Below, in pieces: positions 43,153 to 51,240 of a stretch of 64,000 nucleotides of DNA (within the stretch, counting starts at the first letter, position 1; each line of letters starts with the position of its first letter). The notes beneath the pieces are model-generated. The model had not been told where the DNA came from. It did not search any database and saw only the letters and a program-made list of their open reading frames with translations. Source of the DNA: Streptomyces sporangiiformans (GTDB lineage: Bacteria; Actinomycetota; Actinomycetes; Streptomycetales; Streptomycetaceae); contig NZ_VCHX02000173.1 of NCBI RefSeq assembly GCF_005768555.2, positions 1-64,000 on the forward strand, written 5' to 3'. The position numbers and the translations under genes were made by a program.

Positions 43153-44304
43153 GTGTCGTACCTCGCCACCCCCAAGGCAACCCTCACCGCCGTAGCCGCT
43201 CTGAGCCTGGTCACCGCGTCCGTCGCGGGCTGCACGCGAGGATCGGAGAGCGGTACCTCCGCCGCCGGCTCCTCGAAGGCAGGCTGCCCCGATGTCCTCG
43301 CCGATGCGAAGAAGGTGGTCTCCAGGGCCAAGGCCGTTGACGCCCCCTGGACCGGACCGACCACGGGGCCCGAGGCGGCTGTCGGCAAGACCATCGTCTA
43401 CGTCGCCCAGAGCATGACCAACCCGGGAGTCGCGGGCGCCGCGGAAGGCGTCGAGAAGGCGGTCAAGGCCATCGGCTGGAAGGTCCGGGTCATCGACGGC
43501 CAGGGCACCCCTGGCGGCATCCAGGCCGCCGTCAGCCAGGCCGTCGCCGTCAAGCCCGACGGCATCGTCCTGTCCGGTTTCGACCCCAAGTCGACCGCCC
43601 AGCAGGTCGCCCAGGCCAACGCCGCCGGCATCCCTCTCATAGGCTGGCACGCCGTCGCCACGCCAGGCCCGAGCAAGGAACCGAAGCTCTTCACCAACAT
43701 CACCACGAAGGTGGAAGCGGTCGCGGAGGTCAGCGCCGACTGGATCATCAGCCAGTCCAACGGGCGCGCGGGTGTAGTGGTCTTCACCGACGCCTCCATC
43801 CCGTTCGCCAAGGGGAAGTCGGACCTGATCGAAAAGGAACTCGCCACCTGCTCCGACATTGATGTCCTGGCCACCGCCAACATCCCCATCGCCGACGTCA
43901 GCAGCCGTACCCCGCAGGAGGTCTCCGCACTGATCTCCCGCTTCGGCAGCAAGTGGACGAACTCCGTCGCCATCAACGATCTCTACTTCGCCGACGCGGC
44001 CCCCGCCCTGCGCTCGGCCGGCAGGCAGGGCGACGGCGCGCCCTTCAACATCGGTGCCGGTGACGGCGACCCGTCCGCTTTCCAGCGCCTCAACAGCAAG
44101 CAGTACCAGGCCGCGACGGTGCCCGAACCGCTCTCAGAGCAGGGCTGGCAGATCGTCGACGAGTTCAACCGCGCCTTCGCCAACGAGCCCGCCAGCGGCT
44201 ACATCGCCCCCGTCCACATCACGACGGCCGACAACAGCGGCGGCGGTACGTCCTGGGACCCGCAGGGCTACCGGGAGGCGTACCGGAAGATCTGGGGCAA
44301 TTAG
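43153..44304 (+). CDS. sugar ABC transporter substrate-binding lipoprotein
   Basis: A 383-residue periplasmic-binding-protein-like lipoprotein. A hydrophobic signal (AALSLVTASVAGC) ends in a lipobox with the lipidated Cys, followed by a Gly/Ser-rich linker. The Peripla_BP_4 domain has IVYVAQSMTNPGVAGAAEGVEKAVKAIGW, QAVAVKPDGIVLSGFDP and SVAINDLYFADAAPALRSAG. It is the binding partner of the ATPase and permease just upstream. The ligand is not readable; ribose-like sugars or other small ligands are possible. Confidence 0.9.
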   Translation: MSYLATPKATLTAVAALSLVTASVAGCTRGSESGTSAAGSSKAGCPDVLADAKKVVSRAKAVDAPWTGPTTGPEAAVGKTIVYVAQSMTNPGVAGAAEGVEKAVKAIGWKVRVIDGQGTPGGIQAAVSQAVAVKPDGIVLSGFDPKSTAQQVAQANAAGIPLIGWHAVATPGPSKEPKLFTNITTKVEAVAEVSADWIISQSNGRAGVVVFTDASIPFAKGKSDLIEKELATCSDIDVLATANIPIADVSSRTPQEVSALISRFGSKWTNSVAINDLYFADAAPALRSAGRQGDGAPFNIGAGDGDPSAFQRLNSKQYQAATVPEPLSEQGWQIVDEFNRAFANEPASGYIAPVHITTADNSGGGTSWDPQGYREAYRKIWGN

Positions 44305-44546
44305 CCTCCGGCCGTCACACGGGGAACGGCCCAATCAGCCAGTCCTCGTCGAGGCGGACGAGCGAACTCCCCACGAGCACGTCTTTCCTCACCGGCATCC
44401 TCGCCACCGGACAGGAGGTCGGCGTCATCGTCGGCGCCGGGCCGGTGGGCTTGTCCGTGCAGGTGACAGTCACGCTGTTCCCGCCGCATGCCCGCCAGCC
44501 GCCGTACGCCCAAGGCGTCGCGCGGGAGAACCTGAAAATCCGACGA

Positions 44547-44589
44547 CCTCCGGAGCCGTGTGCGCAGGTTCGAATCCTGCCGGGGGCAC
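44547..44589 (+). other. attachment site copy 3
   Basis: The third exact 43-base copy of the tRNA-Arg 3' end. It marks the right end of island B and abuts the 3' end of a large serine recombinase gene, so it is probably also the left junction of a third element that extends rightwards beyond the window. Confidence 0.87.
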
Positions 44590-45057
44590 TCGAAAGATGG
44601 GAATGGACGCGTCGGCTTTGCCGGGCTTGTCCGCCCCGAGTGCCATGATCGGGTGCCAGCACTTCGGTGCGGGCGCCCGATTTTTTGTTCCATGGGTCCA
44701 GCTCGCGGGTGACGGACACCAGTCCGTCAATCAGGTACCCCGGGATCGTCACCCGCAGGGTCAGCTCCTCGCGGGGCCGGCTGTAGCGGACCTCCAGTCC
44801 GAAGGCGTTGTAGAGCCGCCGTTGGATCTCCTCCGGGACCAGGGCAAGGTCCACGTCGAGGTGCGGGAGCGCGTCGAGTAGGGCCGCGTGGTCGGCGGGA
44901 TCTGCCGCCTGTTTCGGTGCTTGCAGCTGAGCCAGTTGCTCGGCGAGCTGTTTGCGCTGTGCGCCCAGCGTGGCGTGCTCCTGGCGGATCGCGTCACGGA
45001 ACTGCTTCTCCTGATCCGGATCGAGATCGTCAGCCTCGTCGTCGCCGGCCGAAGCCG
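44590..45057 (-). pseudogene. displaced C-terminal part of the serine recombinase
   Basis: In the second frame the text continues from the recombinase: DDEADDLDPDQEKQFRDAIRQEHATLGAQRKQLAEQLAQL, the coiled-coil motif of large serine integrases. Then come LPHLDVDLALVPEEIQRRLYNAFGLEVRY and VTRELDPW. Without a one-base change near 45045 this would be one gene with the segment above it. Its frame enters the att copy. Confidence 0.75.
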
Positions 45058-46538
45058 TCGGCGAGGGTGCGGATGAGGCGGGCCTGGCGCTGGCCGATGG
45101 CACTGATGGACCGCTCCAGAGCTGCGCGCTCCTTGGCGATGCGATCGCTGGCGTCATCCGCAGATCGATCGGCCTCGAGCGCGGCTGCGAGGTGGCTGCG
45201 CCGATCGGACCCGAAGATCCGATCGGCGAAGAAACGCGAGACGGACGCGATCAGGATCTCTTCGCGGATCCACAAGCTCTTGGGGTGGTGGGGAAACCAC
45301 GGCTGATCACGATGTTGGTTCGCGTCGGGCTGGCAGGCGTAGTAAGCGATCTGGTGGCGCGTCTTGCCGAACATGCGGCGGTCACAGATGTCGCAGGAGA
45401 TGTACGACCGCAGGACATAGGAGCGCTTGGTGGCCGGGTGAGCGTTGGGTCCGTGGGTGGTGCGGGAGCCCTGGCGCGTACGGCCCACAGTGGAGACGGT
45501 GTCGAACAGTCCCTTGGTGACGAGAGGCTCGTGCGTGGGTCGCGGAGACCACACCCATTCCTTCGGGTCGTTGTTGTAGCCGCCCTTCTTCGTCGAGCGG
45601 CGGTTCCAGACCTGGTAGCCCGTGTACTTGGGATTGCGCAGGATCTCTCGCACGGCGGATCCGCTCCAGCGCCCCAGGGCCACATCGGGGCGGGTCGGCT
45701 CCGGAGGCGGGTAGGCAACAAGGTCCAAGTTCAGACGATCGGCGATGCCGTCGTAACCGAGCTTGTCCAGCCCGCGGAGCTGGAAGATGTGGGTGACCGC
45801 TGAGGCCCGCAGCGGGTCGGGGATGAGCCGGTGCTTGGTACGGCCGTCGGCTCGGCGAGCGGGGACGGGGTGGGGCACCTTCTCCGCCATGTATCCGTAG
45901 GGCGGCTTGCCCACGTTCCAGCCCTGGGAGACATGCTCGATGAAGCCGTCCCAGGACAACTCCAGCATCTGGAGCACGTACCACTCGGAGACGGCCTGCT
46001 TGACGCGCCGGGTGAGGGTCGGTGTGGCGCGCTTGGCCCTGGGGCCGGTAACGATCGGCTCATCAGCAGCACACAGGGCGACTCCGGCTTGCTCCAGCTC
46101 GTACTCGATCTTTGTGCCGAAGTAGGTGCGGCGGGCGACGCGTTCGATCGACTCGCAGATGACGGCAGCGAAGCGGCGATCGGGACGCTGGGCCTCTTCA
46201 AGGAGATCGGCGACGCTACCGTCGCGCGGGATGGGGATCTTGAAGTTCTGGTGAGCCAGGGAGTTGCCCCGCTCGTGCAGCTCCTTGCGGCCGGACTCGA
46301 CGTCGTAGAAGTGGGCGACGATCACCCAGCCGGGCGGCAGCGCGGCTCTGGCGTTGCGCAGCTGCCGGGGCAGCGACAGTGTCGGGTCCTGGGCATCCTC
46401 CGTGGAAGTCCGGCCGAGCCAGGCCACCGGGACGGTCACCGGAAGCGCCGCGGCGTCCGGGATGCCGTCGGTGGCCCAGGGGCGGCCGGGCACGGGAGGC
46501 GCCCAGGACGACCGGTGGGCGGGTGGGGTGTCGGGCAT
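45030..46538 (-). CDS. large serine recombinase/integrase (truncated by frameshift)
   Basis: A 502-residue large serine recombinase. The catalytic serine is Ser45 in GRTSTED, followed by resolvase-core blocks DVESGRKELHERG and VICESIERVARRTYFGTKIEYEL. The recombinase domain has WNVGKPPYGYMAEK and a zinc ribbon (CDICDRRMFGKTRHQIAYYAC). Near 45045 an apparent extra base (GGCCGGCG where GGCGGCG is expected) ends the frame at RRRRG and moves the coiled-coil tail into another frame. It would integrate circular DNA at a short core; its position next to att copy 3 suggests the tRNA site. Confidence 0.87.
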   Translation of the reverse strand: MPDTPPAHRSSWAPPVPGRPWATDGIPDAAALPVTVPVAWLGRTSTEDAQDPTLSLPRQLRNARAALPPGWVIVAHFYDVESGRKELHERGNSLAHQNFKIPIPRDGSVADLLEEAQRPDRRFAAVICESIERVARRTYFGTKIEYELEQAGVALCAADEPIVTGPRAKRATPTLTRRVKQAVSEWYVLQMLELSWDGFIEHVSQGWNVGKPPYGYMAEKVPHPVPARRADGRTKHRLIPDPLRASAVTHIFQLRGLDKLGYDGIADRLNLDLVAYPPPEPTRPDVALGRWSGSAVREILRNPKYTGYQVWNRRSTKKGGYNNDPKEWVWSPRPTHEPLVTKGLFDTVSTVGRTRQGSRTTHGPNAHPATKRSYVLRSYISCDICDRRMFGKTRHQIAYYACQPDANQHRDQPWFPHHPKSLWIREEILIASVSRFFADRIFGSDRRSHLAAALEADRSADDASDRIAKERAALERSISAIGQRQARLIRTLADGFGRRRRG

Positions 46539-46575
46539 GTGGCGTCCCTCTCCCTTTGGTTATGTGCGGGGAGGC

Positions 46576-46932
46576 TCAGGGCCGGCCGATTGCAGCCTGT
46601 CCGCTTTCCGGTGGGGCGCTGTGGCGGGCGTACAGCCACTCCAGCACCTCCCGGATCGCGGCACCTTGGCGCTGGGCCAGCGCCTGAGCGTCCTCCCCGT
46701 CGACATCGACGTATTCCACGACCAGCCGCGGTCCCTCGGCTGAGCAGGGCTTTCCCGGGGTGCGGCTGGCGGTCGGCGTCCATGGACGCTCCGTCTCGGC
46801 CGTGTCGTCAAGGCCGGCGTCCGGCGTGTCGGTGAGAGGACGCGAGGGGTGGTTCAGGGTCGCTCCGGTGGCTACGGGGCCCAGCCCAGTTCTGATGCTG
46901 ACGTCACGTAATAGAGATTCCGCGCGGCACAT
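46576..46932 (-). CDS. small protein upstream of the recombinase
   Basis: About 118 residues with an ordered C-terminal part PRLVVEYVDVDGEDAQALAQRQGAAIREVLEWLYARH. The N-terminal part is rich in Thr, Pro and Ala and probably disordered. Similar short genes precede serine recombinases in Streptomyces elements and may be accessory factors; I do not recognise a named family. The start is uncertain: ATG 46932 is used, but the frame stays open further upstream. Confidence 0.5.
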   Translation of the reverse strand: MCRAESLLRDVSIRTGLGPVATGATLNHPSRPLTDTPDAGLDDTAETERPWTPTASRTPGKPCSAEGPRLVVEYVDVDGEDAQALAQRQGAAIREVLEWLYARHSAPPESGQAAIGRP

Positions 46933-46934
46933 TT

Positions 46935-47470
46935 GACACCGTCTCAACCTCCGTCGGAATGGCAGGGTGCCGTATCCACCGTTCGTGATTCTTTGGCATC
47001 GAGCGCCGATCAGGAGCAACTCGCCGCAGGTAGAGGGGGAAACGTGCCAGTGGCGAGCCAACAGCGAGCCCCTCGGTTGGGCTTCGTCCCGATCGAGAAA
47101 GATTCCGGGTTGGGGTGCTGGGGCGGCTGCACCGCCCTCGACCGATCGATCGAGTGCGCCACTCCCCCAGACTCAGATCGGGCCACCGATCGGACTGGAC
47201 TCCGATCGGCGGCGGGTATCCGGACATGGCCAACGCCTCGCCCGGCAGGCCATGCCACCGATACGCCGACACGAGCGCTATAGGCCGCGACAGCGGCCAG
47301 GTGGTACCGGGCGTGCGGCCAACGCTCCTCTCGTCACGCGCATGGGCCAGCCGTGCATTGAGATCTGCTGCGGCGTGCTGCCGGGTACCTGCGAACCATG
47401 AGACACCGATCAGTCATCCGCAACTGATCTCTCTACCGATCGGCAACACGCTCTCCCTGCCACCGTCTGC
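46935..47470. other. gene-free stretch with clustered CGATCG sites
   Basis: No supported gene. CGATCG-containing palindromes recur: near 47089, twice overlapping near 47142-47150, CCGATCGG near 47186 and 47203, and again near 47436. They could be a repeated binding site close to the recombinase gene. Confidence 0.4.
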
Positions 47471-48481
47471 TCATGCCGCGCGATGGGGCGGCTTGGCTTC
47501 GCCAGTCGGCCGGATTGCTGTATCGGCAGTCGCCGAGGTCGTGCAATCCACATGCCACGGAACGGCGTCGAGCGGCCCGAGTATGTCGAGGAACGGCACA
47601 TGCCGTGGCAGCATCGTCTCCTGCTCGTACGCGGCCAGGAAGTCGGCCGGGGAGCGTTCGCCGACCAGCTGAGCGGCAGCAGCGGTCAGGGCCTCGCCGC
47701 CGGATCCGTGCCAGCGGTCGATGTCGTAACGGAAGATCTCGCGCTCGCGGCACCAGTCGGCCAGCCACGCAAACCAGCTCGCTCCCGTGCGCTTGGTGAC
47801 GCCGAAGGTCACATGCAGGCTCTTGCCGGAGCCGCTGCCGGTCCGAGTCGCCTGGTGCCAGTGGCCTCGGGGGATGTGCATGACGTCACCGGTCCGCATG
47901 ACGCCGGACCAGATGATTTCATCGCTCGGGGTGTTGTTGGGGTCGGAGTCCCGGTACATCGGGACCTTGCGGGAGGCCGCGCGCACCTCCCACTCCTTAT
48001 CACCCGCGAGCTGGACGATCACGACATCGTGGTCGTCCCAGTGCAGGGGGAAGCCGGCGGCATCGTTCGTCGTCAGGTACGCGTTGACCTGGACTCGCTC
48101 GCGGGACCACCACTGCAAGGCCCGGCACGCGACTTCCATCGTCGGATCGAAGACGTTGGCCTGGTCCAGGATCACCGTCGCGCCTTCCCGCAGGAGCCTG
48201 CCCACACTACGCATGTTGACCATGGGGATGCTCTGGCCCCGGGGACTGACGCTGTCGGTGTAGTAGATGGCCGGGTGGACCTCCTCGCCCTTCTGGAAGC
48301 ATCGGAACTGCGGGCGGTTCAGGCTCCTGCGCATCGCGATGTCGAGCAGGCGGTTCGGAGTCATGATGCGGGAGACGAGTGCGGAGTCGCCCATGCTCCC
48401 CCGCACGAAGCCCTTGCCCAACTCCTCCGCGCCGCTCCATCCGAGCGCTGTCTCGATGGCGCTGATCAACCGGTGTTCCAT
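47471..48481 (-). CDS. JmjC/cupin-4-type 2-oxoglutarate oxygenase
   Basis: A 336-residue protein of the cupin-4/ribosomal-oxygenase type. The iron motif is HWDDHD (HxD) after AYLTTNDAAGFPL, and the distal His lies in IPRGHWHQATRTGSG. The N-terminal helical region resembles other JmjC peptide or protein hydroxylases. ATG 48481 is favoured by GGAGG eight bases before it. Family members hydroxylate Arg or His in ribosomal proteins or act on RiPP precursors. A 55-aa peptide gene with a strong ribosome site and a following hairpin lies directly upstream. Confidence 0.8.
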   Translation of the reverse strand: MEHRLISAIETALGWSGAEELGKGFVRGSMGDSALVSRIMTPNRLLDIAMRRSLNRPQFRCFQKGEEVHPAIYYTDSVSPRGQSIPMVNMRSVGRLLREGATVILDQANVFDPTMEVACRALQWWSRERVQVNAYLTTNDAAGFPLHWDDHDVVIVQLAGDKEWEVRAASRKVPMYRDSDPNNTPSDEIIWSGVMRTGDVMHIPRGHWHQATRTGSGSGKSLHVTFGVTKRTGASWFAWLADWCREREIFRYDIDRWHGSGGEALTAAAAQLVGERSPADFLAAYEQETMLPRHVPFLDILGPLDAVPWHVDCTTSATADTAIRPTGEAKPPHRAA

Positions 48482-48522
48482 CGCTGCGTCCTCCATGAGT
48501 TCGACCACGTGGTTCGGACACA

Positions 48523-48558
48523 GTGGGGGCCGGCACGGCCGACCGCGCCGGCCCCCAC
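48523..48558 (-). terminator. strong hairpin between peptide gene and oxygenase gene
   Basis: GTGGGGGCCGGC and GCCGGCCCCCAC form a perfect 12-bp stem with a 12-base loop. Placed between a very short gene and an enzyme gene on the same strand, it would let the peptide mRNA exceed that of the enzyme. Confidence 0.65.
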
Positions 48559-48568
48559 CGCTTGGTGC

Positions 48569-48736
48569 CTACTCGCTGTCGTGCAGGTTGCCGTCGCCGC
48601 CCGGCCACGGCGCGTCGCCGGAACTCCCGGCGTTGTCCGACCGGAGGCTGTCGTACCGGTCATGGACGGCCGTCAGCTCTTCCACCGCCACCAGGAGGTC
48701 ACTCCGGGCCGGAGGCGGTGCCGTGCGCTCTGACAC
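48569..48736 (-). CDS. 55-residue peptide, possible substrate of the JmjC oxygenase
   Basis: An open frame of 55 codons begins at GTG 48736, six bases after AAGGAG, one of the better ribosome sites in this region. It ends TAG at 48569. The N-terminal half has a leader-like helix (SDLLVAVEELTAVHDRYDSL). The C-terminal half is rich in Gly, Asp, Ser and Pro, with APWPGGDGNLH near the end. It resembles a ribosomal peptide precursor in layout, but no family is recognised. Confidence 0.55.
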   Translation of the reverse strand: MSERTAPPPARSDLLVAVEELTAVHDRYDSLRSDNAGSSGDAPWPGGDGNLHDSE

Positions 48737-48863
48737 CTCGTGCTCCTTCCTCTTCGGTTCACCCGCCAGGGCTCCGGCGGGAGGTCGATGGCCGCCCCAC
48801 AGCTGCGGGAAATGCGCATTGCCGGGGGTCGGCGGTCATTGGAGGTCGCGACGAGCTGCGGTC

Positions 48864-49088
48864 CTACACCCGCGACCGGGCAGGTCCGCTATTCATCGCC
48901 AAGGCGCCCGTGTCCTGGCGCATGTTGGTCTCCAGAACGCGCTGGCCCAGCTCGTACAGACACGCATGGCAGGCGAGAGGACCGCGTGCACTGGGCTCCC
49001 CTGTGACGGGGGCGATGTCGCGTCGGGTAGGCCGGAAGACCACATCGGGGTCAGGAAGCGGAGTCGCTCGTAACGCGTGCCGTCCCAT
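48864..49088 (-). CDS. small uncharacterised protein coupled to the ATP-binding protein
   Basis: A 74-residue frame starting ATG at 49088, with the upstream stop overlapping as TGATG. It contains PDVVFRPTRRDIAPVTGEPSARGPLACHACLYELGQRVLETNM. Two cysteines (CHAC) may bind metal. Coupling supports expression, but the family is unknown to me. Confidence 0.5.
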   Translation of the reverse strand: MGRHALRATPLPDPDVVFRPTRRDIAPVTGEPSARGPLACHACLYELGQRVLETNMRQDTGALAMNSGPARSRV

Positions 49089-49579
49089 CACTCGACCGCC
49101 AGACTAAGCGGCTCGGGCTCAGCTACGCCCTCGCCCTTCGGCCACAGTGCGAAAAGCCTGCGCAGAACGGCGGCTCGCATAGCAGGCGCCGCCGTGGGAA
49201 GCGCGATCTCCGCCCATACACGCTTCCCACGACCGGAGGGCTCCCAGTCAGACCGTGAAGCGAGAAGGTCGACCAGCGCCAGTCCGCGCCCGCTCTCGTC
49301 GTCGGCTTGAGGACAACTCATCTGCGGAGCCGAGGGATTGGCGTCGAGGACCTCGATCACCAGGTGACCGAGCCGGTAGTGCAGCGCCACGGTGACGGGC
49401 CCCTCCCCATGGACCACAGCGTTGGTGATGAGCTCGGATGCGACTAGGCGGACGGAGTCAGCTGTCTCCTCGTCCATCGGCACGCCCCACGCACGCACCT
49501 TGTCGACGACTATGCGCCGGGCGAGGGGCACCTCCCTTTCTGTACCCGCGAGGACGAACCGATGGACGAGCGTGGGCAT
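49088..49579 (-). CDS. anti-sigma-like ATP-binding protein (HATPase_c_2)
   Basis: A 163-residue GHKL ATPase of the SpoIIAB/RsbW type. The N-box is VRLVASELITNAVVHG and the G1 box is VIEVLDANPSAP. SGRGLALVDLLAS carries the glycine lid. Streptomyces has dozens of these, usually next to an XRE regulator of the kind that is divergent here at 49833. CGGAGG lies eight bases before ATG 49579. Confidence 0.85.
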   Translation of the reverse strand: MPTLVHRFVLAGTEREVPLARRIVVDKVRAWGVPMDEETADSVRLVASELITNAVVHGEGPVTVALHYRLGHLVIEVLDANPSAPQMSCPQADDESGRGLALVDLLASRSDWEPSGRGKRVWAEIALPTAAPAMRAAVLRRLFALWPKGEGVAEPEPLSLAVE

Positions 49580-49832
49580 GGCAGACGCCTCCGAAGAGCT
49601 GGAGAGCGGCTCCATCCCGACGGGGAAACGGGGACGGAGTCGCCGATCTGAGGAGCCGTTCCGGGAGCGGACGCCCTGGGCGTGCTCTGCGGACGGCTGA
49701 TACTCAGTCAACGACCCCCGCACGCACGGCGGCACGTTTCTAGGGGGTTCCTCGTGGGGACACCCACCCCCGTACGCGGACACGCGGAGTAGTCTTCCCG
49801 CTACGCCGTGAGGGGATGACGGGAGTGATGAC

Positions 49833-51176
49833 GTGCCTGGTGAACCGTTGGCAGTCCACCCGCTGAGCTTCCTCCGCCAGATGCGCGGATGGGGGAAGGC
49901 CGAGTTTGCCCGACTCATGCAGGCACACGGGAGGTCACTCGGAATCCCGCTCGCGACCAACCGGACGACCGTGTGGAAGTGGGAGCAGGGGCAGGAGCCG
50001 GACGCGGATGCCCAGCGCGTACTCGCCGACTTGCTGCGCGTCCCGTACGAGCAGGTGCGGGAGGAAGGATGGCCCCGGTGGCTTCCGGTCTGGGAGGTGA
50101 CGGGGCTCGCCGCCCCGTGGACCGAGGCCGGTACCGTTGAGGCGTTGTCCGAACTCGTGGGGAGTGGCCGCATGGATCGCCGGGGCTTTCTCACCATCAC
50201 CGGCGCCGCCCTGACGAGCCTCGCGGCGAGCTGGGTGGACGCGCCCTCCGCCTTCGCCTCGGCCCTCAACGGAGACCAAGTCACGGACGCGATGGTCTCG
50301 ACGATCGAGCAGCGCATCAGCACCCTCCGCAGCCTCGACGACCAACTCGGAGGCGCCAGGCTCCTGGAGCAGGCACGCGGCGATCTCGCCCTGGTCACCG
50401 GTCTCCTGAGCGCCGGCCGGTACACAGACAAGGTGCGCGTCCGCCTCTACGCCCTGGCGGCCCGGGTGTCGCACCTGACCGGCTGGATGGCCTACGACGC
50501 AGGGCTGCGGTCCGCCGGCCAGCGGTACTACGTCGGAGCCCTGCGCAGCGCCCGCACCTCTGGGGACAACGCCTTCGGCGCCTTCATCCTCGCGGAGATG
50601 GGCGTTCACGTCTCCGAAGCCGGACGTACCGCCGAGCGAGTCGACCTCATCTCGACCGCCATCGACAACGCCCCTCGAACGCTGTCGCCGTACACCCAGT
50701 CCTTCCTCTACCTGCACAAGGCCGAGGCATTGTCGCACGACGGCGACCACCGGAAAGCCGGAACGGCGCTCAACCGTGCCGTGTCCCTCTGGGAGCGCCA
50801 CGCGGCGGAGGAGAAAACGGACTGGCTCGACTGGTTCGGCGAGGCCCAGCTGAAGTCGACGGAGGGCAAGGTCCTGCTGCGCTCCGGGCAGGTGGAGCGC
50901 GCGACGGGTTCCCTGGAGACCTCCGTGAAGAGCGCGGCGCCTCGGGACAAGGCCGTACGGTCCAGTCGCTTGGCTGAGGCCCGGCTCGCCGGTGGCGACC
51001 TGGAAGGGGCGCTGGACGCCGCGAACTACGGCGCCGGACTCCTGGAGAACAGTGTCAGCTCCGTACGGGCTCTCGACCGCTTGAAGGAGTTCTCCGCCCG
51101 GCTCGAACCGCGCAACTCCGTCCCGGCTGTGCGTGAGTTCCGGGAGCGCCTTCAAGCTCTGCCCATGGCAGCCTGA
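49833..51176 (+). CDS. XRE-family regulator with helical repeat domain
   Basis: A 447-residue protein. The N-terminal HTH region is SFLRQMRGWGKAEFARLM, followed by TNRTTVWKWEQGQEPDADAQRVLADLL. After a segment like a twin-arginine region (MDRRGFLTITGAALTSLAASW) comes a TPR-like helical domain with repeated AEA and ALNRA patterns. Such regulators are standard in Streptomyces beside an ATP-binding anti-sigma-like gene, as here. Partners and targets are unknown. GGGAG precedes the GTG. Confidence 0.82.
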   Translation: MPGEPLAVHPLSFLRQMRGWGKAEFARLMQAHGRSLGIPLATNRTTVWKWEQGQEPDADAQRVLADLLRVPYEQVREEGWPRWLPVWEVTGLAAPWTEAGTVEALSELVGSGRMDRRGFLTITGAALTSLAASWVDAPSAFASALNGDQVTDAMVSTIEQRISTLRSLDDQLGGARLLEQARGDLALVTGLLSAGRYTDKVRVRLYALAARVSHLTGWMAYDAGLRSAGQRYYVGALRSARTSGDNAFGAFILAEMGVHVSEAGRTAERVDLISTAIDNAPRTLSPYTQSFLYLHKAEALSHDGDHRKAGTALNRAVSLWERHAAEEKTDWLDWFGEAQLKSTEGKVLLRSGQVERATGSLETSVKSAAPRDKAVRSSRLAEARLAGGDLEGALDAANYGAGLLENSVSSVRALDRLKEFSARLEPRNSVPAVREFRERLQALPMAA

Positions 51177-51240
51177 CAGGCACCTTCTCGAACTTCGAGG
51201 GCGAGCCCACCCCGCCGGAGTAGTCGGTCCGAATGCCAGG

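Noticed and set aside
41680..44304. A single 874-residue open frame across permease and binding-protein genes
   Set aside because: Its first two thirds are an Arg/Pro-rich shadow of the permease; only the last part is real protein, and it has its own start and lipobox at 43153.
44340..44540. Short plus-strand text VGVIVGAGPVGLSV like a FAD-binding start
   Set aside because: Only one motif, no continuing homology and no start site; may be chance or an unrecognisable relic next to the att copy.
45030..45060. Programmed ribosomal frameshift in the serine recombinase
   Set aside because: No slippery heptamer or downstream structure was evident; a one-base insertion or sequence error is simpler.
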